Part shown: in pieces, positions 1-8,100 of the stretch | Layout of the letters: every line of letters begins with the position of its first letter | Numbering within the stretch: the stretch's first letter is position 1 | NCBI RefSeq assembly: GCF_003428875.1 | Contig: NZ_QQRS01000013.1 | Location: forward strand, 1-45,785 | Direction of reading: 5' to 3' | DNA from: Planomicrobium okeanokoites | Lineage (GTDB): Bacteria; Bacillota; Bacilli; Bacillales_A; Planococcaceae | Length of the DNA: 45,785 nt | Position numbers and translations under genes: made by a program | The notes under the pieces: model-generated | Seen by the model: the letters and a program-made list of their open reading frames with translations, nothing else | Database searches by the model: none | Told to the model about the DNA's origin: nothing

Positions 1-91
1 TCCGTCTTTTAAAAGATAAGAACTCACGGAAAAACCTCTTTGAAAATGATTAAAAACTATTGACTAATCGTAAGAAAACACACCACCCCTC

Positions 92-1111
92 TCAAGGAAT
101 GATGTGCTTCGCGCCAGGCACTTTCTTGAGTGTCCAGACGATCAGGAATGAGATTGTAAAGATCAGCACCCAGACGACTGGCACGCCCACTATCGGATTC
201 ACCATGGTTTCATTGATGCCAAAGAATTTATTGAGATAGAACTGCACTAATGGGTGGATCACGTAGATGCCGAGGGTGGCGAGGCTCAGCTGGGTGATGA
301 GCGGGTTCGGCTTGATGCGCGGCCCGAGATGCTGGAATAAGGCGAATACGAAGATGCTGATAACGATTTGGGTCGGGCGGTAATGTTCGTAATAGAATTC
401 ATCGAGTTCGCCGTTTTTGACGGTCAGGTTATGCGTGCCGTAGACGGTCGCCAGGTAGGCGATGAATGACAGGCCGAGCAGCGGCCAGATCGCTTTTTTC
501 GGGAGCGGATAGCGCACGAGATAAGCCCCTAACAGGAAGTAGCCGATATAAGGCTGGAACAGGCCGGCGACGAGGGCCGGTTCAAAGCCGTACATTTTCT
601 GCACGAATGGCAGGATGCCGGAGAAAAAGAACCAGATGCCGAGAAAATAGAGAAAGGTTTTCTGGTCCATGTTCTTGACGAGTATTTTCAGGAACGGCGC
701 CATGATGTAGAGGCCGATGATGACGTACATGAACCATAAATGGTAGTAGACATCGTCTGTCAGAAACAGCACGACCATTTCCCACGCCGTGAACGATTCA
801 CCTTGCTCAAATACTTTATAGGCGATGTAGACGCCGCTCCAGAACAGGAGCGGGATGATGACTTTGGTCAGCCGCCGTTTGAGGAATTCGCCGATGGGAT
901 CTTCCCGTTTCAGGTTGAGCAGCAGCGCGCCGCTCAGCATGAAGAAGACCGGCACACACCAGCGCAGGGCCGAATCGATCCAGTTGGCGAGCTGCCATTC
1001 CCATTCGCTGGCGTCGCCGGTATTGATGATTTTAGAAACCACGTGGACGCCGACTACCGTGAAAATCGCCAGCACCCGCAGCCAGTCCATATAATCGTAA
1101 CGTTTTGCCAT
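92..1111 (-). CDS. Acyltransferase family 3 membrane protein (OafA/YrhL-like)
   Basis: Predicted integral-membrane acyltransferase of about 339 residues that would transfer an acyl group, often acetyl, to a cell-surface sugar or polymer. The N-terminus reads MAKRYDYMDWLRVLAIFTVV, with the Asp/Leu-Arg start and first membrane helix typical of acyltransferase-3 proteins. A conserved His follows in the first helix (VGVHVV). About ten hydrophobic segments fill the rest, with a late IYVIHPL helix as in the family. The ATG at 1111 is chosen because GAAGGAG lies 7 bases upstream; a TTG five codons earlier overlaps that site and is unlikely. The acceptor cannot be read from the sequence. A second family member lies at 18085. 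Family call firm, substrate unknown. Confidence 0.85.
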   Translation of the reverse strand: MAKRYDYMDWLRVLAIFTVVGVHVVSKIINTGDASEWEWQLANWIDSALRWCVPVFFMLSGALLLNLKREDPIGEFLKRRLTKVIIPLLFWSGVYIAYKVFEQGESFTAWEMVVLFLTDDVYYHLWFMYVIIGLYIMAPFLKILVKNMDQKTFLYFLGIWFFFSGILPFVQKMYGFEPALVAGLFQPYIGYFLLGAYLVRYPLPKKAIWPLLGLSFIAYLATVYGTHNLTVKNGELDEFYYEHYRPTQIVISIFVFALFQHLGPRIKPNPLITQLSLATLGIYVIHPLVQFYLNKFFGINETMVNPIVGVPVVWVLIFTISFLIVWTLKKVPGAKHIIP

Positions 1112-1193
1112 AGTGGACTCCTTCAATGTGATTAAAATTTTTATTCGAGTTTATTGCAATATTCCCTCAGCAATAAAACCTGAAACTCCGCAT

Positions 1194-1230
1194 AAAAAGA
1201 AGCGCCGGAAGGCATTGAGCCCCGGCGCTG
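1194..1230 (-). terminator. Rho-independent terminator of the trypsin-like protease gene
   Basis: On the minus strand an AGCGCCGG / CCGGCGCT stem is followed by TCTTTTT just after the protease stop codon. Confidence 0.8.
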
Positions 1231-1233
1231 GTT

Positions 1234-2619
1234 TTATTGTTCCTGATTGTTGATCGCTGAGATCTGGTAATCGCCGAAACGGTCGATGACGATGGTGTAG
1301 ATGACCGCGTGGCTGATGGAGACGAGTTTATCGTCTTCCTGGTCGTGGAACGTGAAAGTCGCGTTGGCCGTGATGTAGGCTTCTTTTTCACCAATTTCAA
1401 CATCCGTGATGATCGGCTCAACCGCCTGGAACACACGCTGCTCGCCCTTCAACCCTTCAACCATTTCGGTGCCGGCCATTTCGCCTTGGCTGCCTGGCAG
1501 CAGGAAGAATTGATAGAACGTGACTTCGTCGTCGTTGAGTGAATATGGAACCAGTTCATAGAAATCCGAGATGAATCCGCGCAGTGCTTCTTCTTCAAAG
1601 CTGACATCCGGAACTTCCGGCTGCCACGCATCGCTGTCGGCCGGCAGCGGATTTGCCGCCCATTCCTGCAACTGGTCGTTGACTGTGTAAATCGGAATCG
1701 AGTAGCCGATATCCGGATTGTCAGTCAAAACGATCGAGTTGATGCCGAGGATCTTGCCGGTTTCCGCTGAAATCAATGGTCCACCGCTCGATCCCTGTTT
1801 GATCTTCGCAGTCATTTCATATAGATCGTCGTATTTATAGCCATCGAAGAAGTCCATCCCTGTAGCGGTGATTTCGCCTTCTGTCGATGTATTATTGATG
1901 TTTTCCGGACTGCCGAGCGCGAACACTTTCGTTCCCGCCGATACCGGTGACATTTCCATTTCCATCGGCGCTTTGCCTGCAATTTCCGGCACGCGGATCA
2001 AAGCGATGTCCGCCGTTCTGGAAAAGCCGATGACCTGGCCATTGAATTCCTGGCCGTTGCTGTTTTTAACGGTTACGTATTGTGAGTCTTTGACGACATG
2101 CGCATTGGTAAGGATGTCGCCTTTATTGTTGAATAAAAATCCTGATCCCTGATCAAGATCGGTGTATAACGTGTAAACGTACGATTTGGCATTAGCGATC
2201 ATCGATGAAAGGTCGGGCTCCGGAACCACTACCATACTGTCGTCCGGCTGCTCCACTTCTTCCACTGTTTCGTTCTTGATCGCGTCGCTGCTTTCTTCTG
2301 TATCCGGGGCTTCTTCTTCCACTTCTGCTGTTTCTTCATCTTGTTCGGTCTGGTCCGTGACTGTGCCCGGTTCGATTGTCTCCGGTTCTTCTTCTTCTTC
2401 TTTATCTATCGCGACACTGACGCCGCCTCCACCTTGGTATTCACGCTCTGAGAAAGAGGTCTTTTCCAGTGATTCTGTTGCCTGCTGCTCTTCCGGACCG
2501 GCGATCATCAAGTAGACGCCTGCGCCGACTGCCGCCAAAAACAGAATTGTGACCAGCGTAATCAGCCAGTTCTTTTTCTTGGGTGTATTATTATTTCTAT
2601 TGTCCATTCGTCTGTTCAA
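1234..2619 (-). CDS. Membrane-anchored trypsin-like serine protease (HtrA-like catalytic domain)
   Basis: 461 residues. A short basic N-terminus and one membrane helix (about residues 18-40) leave the rest outside the cell. Residues 45-135 are a Glu/Asp-rich linker. The protease domain (about 145-315) carries the full triad: His174 in TNAHVV, Asp204 in TADIALI and Ser278 in GSSGGP. The C-terminal part (about 330-461) shows no PDZ signature; it resembles a small alpha+beta domain, so this is not a standard HtrA. The start is the TTG at 2619, preceded by AGTGAG at about 9 bases; an ATG at 2607 lacks a ribosome site. An ECF-sigma-like promoter lies upstream (2669-2695), which would fit an envelope-stress or quality-control role. 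Protease call firm, target unknown. Confidence 0.88.
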   Translation of the reverse strand: MNRRMDNRNNNTPKKKNWLITLVTILFLAAVGAGVYLMIAGPEEQQATESLEKTSFSEREYQGGGGVSVAIDKEEEEEPETIEPGTVTDQTEQDEETAEVEEEAPDTEESSDAIKNETVEEVEQPDDSMVVVPEPDLSSMIANAKSYVYTLYTDLDQGSGFLFNNKGDILTNAHVVKDSQYVTVKNSNGQEFNGQVIGFSRTADIALIRVPEIAGKAPMEMEMSPVSAGTKVFALGSPENINNTSTEGEITATGMDFFDGYKYDDLYEMTAKIKQGSSGGPLISAETGKILGINSIVLTDNPDIGYSIPIYTVNDQLQEWAANPLPADSDAWQPEVPDVSFEEEALRGFISDFYELVPYSLNDDEVTFYQFFLLPGSQGEMAGTEMVEGLKGEQRVFQAVEPIITDVEIGEKEAYITANATFTFHDQEDDKLVSISHAVIYTIVIDRFGDYQISAINNQEQ

Positions 2620-2668
2620 TAAAATCAGCTCACTTTTTTTGATTCATTGCATCACTGCTCATTATATA

Positions 2669-2695
2669 GACGGATGAACCCTATGTATAGTTTCA
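2669..2695 (-). promoter_or_regulatory. Candidate ECF-sigma promoter (SigM/SigW-like)
   Basis: Minus strand TGAAAC (2695-2690), a 17-base spacer, then CGTC (2672-2669). This matches the -35 AAC and -10 CGTC type of Bacillus ECF sigma factors. It sits about 50 bases before the protease start. A TATAAT at 2666-2661 overlaps it, so a SigA promoter is the alternative. Confidence 0.45.
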
Positions 2696-2767
2696 TTAAG
2701 ATTGCAGAAATATTACCATTCTTACCTTTGACAGATATTATAGTATAGAAAGCCTATCACCTCTCTT

Positions 2768-2890
2768 TAGTCATTTCGCTCTAGCCGGACGCTTTCCGCA
2801 GGGAGCGGCCTAAGCCTCCTCATCCGCTGCGCTCCTTGCGGGGTCTCAGGACTCGCTCTAGGTCCTGCAGGAGTCGCCGGCTGACGCTGC
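2768..2890. repeat. GC-rich intergenic repeat of the Bacillales BOX-like type
   Basis: About 120 GC-rich bases with short inverted ends (AGCCGG ... CCGGCT) and internal TTTCCGCAGGGAG, GGGGTCTCAGGA and TCCTGCAGGAG blocks. The wording resembles a dispersed intergenic repeat seen in many Bacillaceae genomes; I make that link from memory. No gene is supported in it. Confidence 0.55.
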
Positions 2891-2970
2891 ATTTAAGCTA
2901 TTCGAGAAATTTATATATCTGCCTTCTCAATTGAACAAAACTAAAATGTACCATCCTATTACAGAAAGCA

Positions 2971-3106
2971 ATCTGAGATATGAAGCAAAACTGCTGAGAC
3001 TCCCAGGCGACCAAGCGAAGTGCTGAGATCCACTCGGGCGAAGTGGAACGAGCACGAGTTAGCTCAGCGCAAGCAGCCAGGAAAGCGAAGCAGTTTTGCG
3101 TAATAT
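2971..3106 (-). repeat. 136-bp paired-end repeat, copy R1
   Basis: Near-identical inverted copy of 7743-7878: by eye about 7 differences in 136 bases. The ends are GCAAAACTGC and GCAGTTTTGC, forming a terminal stem. With the other copy it flanks the giant S8 protease gene. Open frames read through it (FAFLAAC..., SPEWISALRLV...), but both are repeat translations without ribosome sites. Confidence 0.85.
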
Positions 3107-3141
3107 AGTTTAAAACATTTCTAAACACATCTAAACATAAG

Positions 3142-3173
3142 AAAAAAGCCGAGAGCATCCGCTCCCGGCTTTC
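3142..3173 (-). terminator. Terminator of the giant S8-SLH protease gene
   Basis: Minus strand stem AAAGCCGGGAG / CTCTCGGCTTT followed by a T run, 12 bases after the stop codon. Confidence 0.85.
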
Positions 3174-3184
3174 CTCATTTTATT

Positions 3185-6100
3185 CTATTCCAGTTCCCCG
3201 TACATCAACTCAAGAGCACGGTAAACAACTACTGCTGTTTCGCCGCGTTTGATGTCATCTTTCGGAGCAAAGACGTTGTTGTTGCGTCCTGTCATCAAGC
3301 CAAGTGCGTAAGCTTGTGAAACTGCTTCTTTTGCATAAGATGAAACTTTGCTTTGATCTGCATATTTGTGCGAAAGATCAAGGCCTTCAAGAAGTGAAGC
3401 ATCTTCGTATTCAACTGCGCGGATTACCATAACCGCAGTGTCCTGGCGAGAGATGTCAGTGTTCGGTTTGAACGTGCCATCCGGGTTGCCAAGTACGATT
3501 CCAGCGCGTGCAGCCGCTTCGATGTATTGTGCAGCCCAATGTTTAGCTGATACATCTGTGAATGTTCCTTCGTAGTCCTCAACCGGAAGGTCAAGTGTAC
3601 GAACTAGAAGCGTTGCATACTCAGCGCGAGTAAGGTCTGCTTCTGGAGCGAATAGGTCAGCTGTTTTACCTTGGATGATGCCAAGTGTTGCAAGAGCTTC
3701 AATTTGTTCTTGAGCCCAGTGTCCTTGGATATCAGCAAATGTTACAACTTCCGCTTCGCCTTTGAAGATTGAGAATTCAGCTGCTGCTTCGTTTCCAGCT
3801 ACATCGACTACTGTTACGACATAGTCGTTTTGGCCTTCATCAAGAACAGGCACAGTGAATGTGATGTCTTTGTCGAACGCATACATGCCGTATGGCTCTG
3901 TGATTACTTTACGGAATACTTCAGAACCGTCAACATAAACTGCGATTTCGTCGAAGTTATCTTGTACGTTTACTGTTACTTCCGCTTCTTCTGTTGCAAG
4001 GTCTACAGATTCAGGAGCTTCTGTAACTTCAACTGTTGGAGCTGTTGTATCAACCAGAACCTGGCGTTGGATTTCCATTTCGTTGTTGAACTCATCAACC
4101 GCTTTGACTTTGATCGGGTGAACGCCATCTGCCAAAGTGATTGTGTGTTCGAAGTTCACGCCATCGAATGTGTCAACTTCTTCACCGTTTACTGTTACAG
4201 AGACAACGTTTGAAGCGTCTTCAACTGTACCAGCAACTGTTACTTCATTCGAATCAAGGTATTCCATAACTTCAGGTGTTTCGATGAAGATTACTGGATG
4301 TGTTGATTCTTCAGCTGTAACACGCAATTCAACTTCAGTTGCGTTGCCTGCTACATCGTAGAATACAGCAACCAATTCATCTGTTTTCTTAACATCTGCA
4401 GTTACTGCAAATTGAGTTGTTGAAGGAGCCAATGACTCATCTTCATCTTCAGTTGTTGCATCTTCAGTGATTTCTTCGCCGTTCAAGTAAACTTCCCAGC
4501 GGTCTGCGCCAGTGTTGTCAGTGAACGATGAAACTTCAACTGTTTTCGTTGCAGCATTGTAAGTTGCTGCTGCTTCAGGAGCTACCGTATCCACCGTGAT
4601 CGGGAATTCGATTGACTGCCATTCAGCATCAGGGAAATCAATTACAGCGCGAAGCTGGATTTGATAGTCGCCGTCTGCAACCACTTTACCGCGGGCTTTA
4701 CCGTCCCAAGCGAAATCAGGGTTGTATGTGTACGAAGCTGTACCATCATAATGCTTAACGAGGTTGTCAGCTGTACGGATCGTGCGGATTACTGTACCCG
4801 CTTCGTTCAGGATATTCACTTCGAATTCCTTCGCGTTACGGATTAATGAATAAACAGGGATTACTGAGTCAACCGATCCGTCACCGTTTGGTGAGAATGC
4901 GAATTTCTCTGGGTCATAACCATCAAGGTGTGTTCCGCCGTTAAGGATGTTGCCATCGCCATCAGCAAGAAGAGTCATACCGTAATAAGTCATAACTTCG
5001 TCCCATGCAAAGTAGTCAAAGATTCTTGCATCGTCCCACTCGCCGTTAAAGCCGAAGTAAGGAACTACTAGAGAAGTATTGCCAGTGATTTCTTCATTTA
5101 CGTCAGTCAAAGTGACAAAGCCGTCAACGAAGAATCCGTTTTTGAAGTATGCGTCAAGTTCAGCGCTGACATCAGAGATATCAACAGTTACCGGGATTTC
5201 AACAGAACCGTTAGCAGGAACTGTTACAGTTTCCGGAGCTGCAATTGAAGCATCTTCCGTAATTACAAGTGAACCGTAATCGTTTGGAATTGTTACGAAG
5301 TAATCGCCAGCGTTAACTGGAGTATCAACTTGTACTGCTACGTCAACCACGTATTCAGCTGCTTCATCAGAGAAGTTCTCTGCTGTCAATGTGAATGTGT
5401 ATTGATCGTTCGCGATTTCTTTCAAAGCAACCTTCGCTTCGCCAGTCGCTTTATTCGTTACCATTACATCAGTTGAAAGTGCATCGTGCAATTGCATCAG
5501 ACCAGCACCTTGACGGCGTGGAGATACGAATTCACCTTCAGCAAGTTCAACAGGGTTAGCTGTGTTCATCATCAAGTTTTTCGCGAATTGAACGCGGTCA
5601 GCGCCTGACAATCCGAATTCTGCGTCAACTCGTTGGTAAACAAGTGCAGTACCGCCGGCTACGTGTGGAGCCGCCATAGACGTTCCGCTCATCAAGCCGT
5701 ACTCATCGTTGTTCAATGTAGAGAAGATGTTTCCGCCCGGAGCAGTGATTTCAGGTTTGAAATCAAGGTTCGGAGTTGGACCCCATGAAGTGAAATCACT
5801 CATAAGACCTGCGTTCGGGTTTGGTGTTTCAACATTATCGCCTTCGAACGATACAGTAACATTGTTTCCTGCATCGATTTCCGCTTTCATCGCCAATCCA
5901 TCAGCCTGCAATGTAGACATGTATGGAATTTTGATAGCCGCGTCAGAAGCCATGTTGATCGTGCCAGTTGTGTTGTTGTATACGATAACACCAGCAGCGC
6001 CAGCCGCTTGTGCATTCAAGCCTTTTTCAACGAAAGCAATTTCGCCGCGTGAAATAAGAGCGAATTTACCAGTGAAATCTTTTCCTTCAAAATCAGCCGG

Positions 6101-7456
6101 GTTACCGAAGCCTGCGAACTCAACTTCATACGAAGCGTTCGGCAATTCGATCGGGTCAGCGTCATTTGCAAGAAGGTACATTACTTGTCCAGCTTCTTCA
6201 CCATTTACATGGTAATTAAAGCCGTAGCCAGTAACGATCGTGTTTTCGAATGATGCTACACCGAATGAATCTTCAGATACACTTGGTGCGCCAGTCAAAC
6301 CGTAATCCTGGTTCTCTGCGTACGGATACCAAGTACCAGATCCGAACATATCAGAGTTACCAGCAGAGATTGCTACAAGGATTCCGTTTTCAGTTGAACG
6401 TTCAACTGCCATTTGTTCAGGGTTAGTTGAATCAACATAGCCAGCAGTGGATCCCAGAGACATATTGATGACATCTGCGCCAAGTTTGATGGAATCATCA
6501 ATTGCTTTAACATAGATATCGCCGTAAGTTGAAGCAAAGTTCGGGTCGTTGCCGAAAACTTTCAAAGCCAATAATTGTGTTTCAGGAGCTACACCTTTAA
6601 GGCCAGGGTTTTCAGCATCCTCATCACCATTAGCGCCTACTGTACCGGCAACGTGCATACCGTGCATAGAAGCATCTGGTCCAAGGTCAAGGATCTGGTT
6701 GTTATTGTCCATGTAGTTCCAACCGAATGGAACTTTTGCAGTGAAGTATTCACCGTGTTCAATAGAACCGTCAGCAAGCAATGCCTGCACTTCGTCTTTC
6801 GTGATGTCTCCAGTAGAGTCATCAGTCAAAACCATGTCTTTGTGGGAAGGATCGATACCAGTGTCGATGACACCAACAACCATTCCTTCACCTTTGTAGC
6901 CGTAATCGCCCCAAGCTTGCTGCGCTTGAACCAATTCTTTAGAGTATTTCATTTCAGGCTGTACAGAAGGACGTGTGTATTCAGTCGCTTCGTATACTTT
7001 CTTAACGCCTGCAGTGTTCGCGATTTTTTCAACTTGTCCAGCTGCTACATTAGCAGAGAAACCGTTGAAAACAGTCGTGAAGTTTTCAAGATATGTAACG
7101 CTTGGCGCAGCCATTTTCACAGCCGACTGGACAGACGCCTGATCAGATTCTACAGCCGCTTCCAGACTTGCTTTTTCTGACTCAGGAAGATCTTTGTAAA
7201 GAACTCCTTTTTGAGTCGCCGTTTCGATTGTTGGAGCTTTTTCAAGTTCCACAATCACACGGACTGTTTTGGATGGATCTTCCGGGTTCACGAATTTTTC
7301 CGGTACTTTGACAGCTGGTTTTTCAGCATTCAAAGTCGGAAGGTCCGATACGGACTTGGTCGTCGCCGCGGATACGCCGGTCAAACCGAAGACAGCAGAG
7401 CTGAGCGTCATCATTACGACTAACATCGTAACTAACGCTGTTTTAAACTTCTTCAA
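3185..7456 (-). CDS. Giant secreted subtilisin-family (S8) protease with C-terminal SLH domains
   Basis: 1423 residues, secreted and cell-wall bound. In order: signal peptide (about 1-32), an inhibitor-I9-like prodomain (about 60-155), and the S8 catalytic domain with Asp198 (GVIDTGID), His265 (HGMHVAG) and Ser593 (GTSMAAPHVAGG). A protease-associated insert lies at about 420-535. Beta-sandwich modules follow: Fn3-like, FlgD/Ig-like and bacterial Ig-like repeats at about 700-1220. Three SLH repeats occupy about 1230-1420. The order resembles C5a-peptidase/lactocepin proteases re-anchored by SLH instead of LPXTG. The start is the TTG at 7456 because AAAGGGGG lies about 8 bases before it; an upstream TTG at 7492 is not supported. 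Inverted 136-bp repeats flank the gene. Likely roles are protein digestion or surface remodelling; the substrate is unknown. Confidence 0.93.
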   Translation of the reverse strand: MKKFKTALVTMLVVMMTLSSAVFGLTGVSAATTKSVSDLPTLNAEKPAVKVPEKFVNPEDPSKTVRVIVELEKAPTIETATQKGVLYKDLPESEKASLEAAVESDQASVQSAVKMAAPSVTYLENFTTVFNGFSANVAAGQVEKIANTAGVKKVYEATEYTRPSVQPEMKYSKELVQAQQAWGDYGYKGEGMVVGVIDTGIDPSHKDMVLTDDSTGDITKDEVQALLADGSIEHGEYFTAKVPFGWNYMDNNNQILDLGPDASMHGMHVAGTVGANGDEDAENPGLKGVAPETQLLALKVFGNDPNFASTYGDIYVKAIDDSIKLGADVINMSLGSTAGYVDSTNPEQMAVERSTENGILVAISAGNSDMFGSGTWYPYAENQDYGLTGAPSVSEDSFGVASFENTIVTGYGFNYHVNGEEAGQVMYLLANDADPIELPNASYEVEFAGFGNPADFEGKDFTGKFALISRGEIAFVEKGLNAQAAGAAGVIVYNNTTGTINMASDAAIKIPYMSTLQADGLAMKAEIDAGNNVTVSFEGDNVETPNPNAGLMSDFTSWGPTPNLDFKPEITAPGGNIFSTLNNDEYGLMSGTSMAAPHVAGGTALVYQRVDAEFGLSGADRVQFAKNLMMNTANPVELAEGEFVSPRRQGAGLMQLHDALSTDVMVTNKATGEAKVALKEIANDQYTFTLTAENFSDEAAEYVVDVAVQVDTPVNAGDYFVTIPNDYGSLVITEDASIAAPETVTVPANGSVEIPVTVDISDVSAELDAYFKNGFFVDGFVTLTDVNEEITGNTSLVVPYFGFNGEWDDARIFDYFAWDEVMTYYGMTLLADGDGNILNGGTHLDGYDPEKFAFSPNGDGSVDSVIPVYSLIRNAKEFEVNILNEAGTVIRTIRTADNLVKHYDGTASYTYNPDFAWDGKARGKVVADGDYQIQLRAVIDFPDAEWQSIEFPITVDTVAPEAAATYNAATKTVEVSSFTDNTGADRWEVYLNGEEITEDATTEDEDESLAPSTTQFAVTADVKKTDELVAVFYDVAGNATEVELRVTAEESTHPVIFIETPEVMEYLDSNEVTVAGTVEDASNVVSVTVNGEEVDTFDGVNFEHTITLADGVHPIKVKAVDEFNNEMEIQRQVLVDTTAPTVEVTEAPESVDLATEEAEVTVNVQDNFDEIAVYVDGSEVFRKVITEPYGMYAFDKDITFTVPVLDEGQNDYVVTVVDVAGNEAAAEFSIFKGEAEVVTFADIQGHWAQEQIEALATLGIIQGKTADLFAPEADLTRAEYATLLVRTLDLPVEDYEGTFTDVSAKHWAAQYIEAAARAGIVLGNPDGTFKPNTDISRQDTAVMVIRAVEYEDASLLEGLDLSHKYADQSKVSSYAKEAVSQAYALGLMTGRNNNVFAPKDDIKRGETAVVVYRALELMYGELE

Positions 7457-7487
7457 TGTTTTTCCCCCTTTTATTGGTTTAGAATTG

Positions 7488-7507
7488 TGCAATTATTCCT
7501 AATTGCA
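7488..7507. promoter_or_regulatory. Perfect palindrome in the leader of the S8 protease gene
   Basis: TGCAATTA-N4-TAATTGCA, 8+4+8 and perfect, 32 to 51 bases upstream of the TTG start. It could be an operator for a dimeric repressor or a leader hairpin. It is AT-rich with no T run behind it, so it is not a terminator. Confidence 0.45.
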
Positions 7508-7742
7508 TAACACTATTAATTTACCATAAATTTTCAATATTGCAAACGTATTCTTAATATTTTTTTGAATATTTGGCGATTTTGTTGTGAAATTGGGTTT
7601 AGGGATGGGTGGTGGTACGGGGTATTTGGAGTTGCAAGAAATTTAGGATGGTAGGTGATAATTGGAAACTCTTTTGAAGGTATTGAGTGGATTTTCGTTT
7701 TTCCTAGTGTAAAGCAATTGTATAAGAAGTTCTTAATAATTG

Positions 7743-7878
7743 ATATTCCGCAAAACAGCTTCGCTTTCCTGGCTGCTTGCACTGAGCTAACTCGTGCTCG
7801 TTCCACTTCGCCCGAGTGGATCTCAGCACTTCGCCTAGTCGCCTGGGAGTCTCAGCTGTTTTGCTCCATATCTCAGAT
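7743..7878 (+). repeat. 136-bp paired-end repeat, copy R2
   Basis: Inverted partner of R1 (2971-3106). The terminal stem is GCAAAACAGC / GCTGTTTTGC. Relative to R1 the A:T pair at the same position is flipped to T:A, a compensatory change that keeps the stem. Confidence 0.85.
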
Positions 7879-7901
7879 AGTTCAGTAATAAGATAAGTGT
7901 G

Positions 7902-7937
7902 GAGTGACGCAGTTCGAAATTTGCGTCGCTCTTTTTT
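7902..7937 (+). terminator. Terminator-like hairpin without an upstream plus-strand gene
   Basis: GAGTGACGCA / TGCGTCGCTC (one G:T pair) followed by six T. The only plus-strand sequence before it is repeat R2, so it may end an unannotated transcript. Confidence 0.55.
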
Positions 7938-8005
7938 GGTGGATGGTTTCAGGAGAGGGATTGGGATAGGTGGCTAGTGGGTTGAATTTGTTAGATGAAG
8001 GTTTG

Positions 8006-8100
8006 GTGACGTATGAACGGGAGATGGTGTCGTATAGATAGTTTTTGTTGTCCTATAGATGTGAGTTGGTGTCGTATAGCGAGTTTTACTTAACGTGACG
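8006..8100 (+). repeat. 21-bp phased array, CGTATAG type
   Basis: Motif starts at 8006, 8027, 8048 and 8069, with a degenerate last unit (TTAACGTGAC) at 8090, so the period is exactly 21. The core is GTGTCGTATAG with an unrelated 10-base spacer in each unit. Confidence 0.85.

Noticed and set aside
1..91. Possible terminator or gene end at the window start
   Set aside because: Short AT-rich stretch without a clear stem and T run, and no open frame; nothing can be supported.
2898..3158. 86-codon open frame on the minus strand
   Set aside because: It runs through repeat R1; the same peptide appears in R2 at 7655-7888. No ribosome site, so it is repeat translation.
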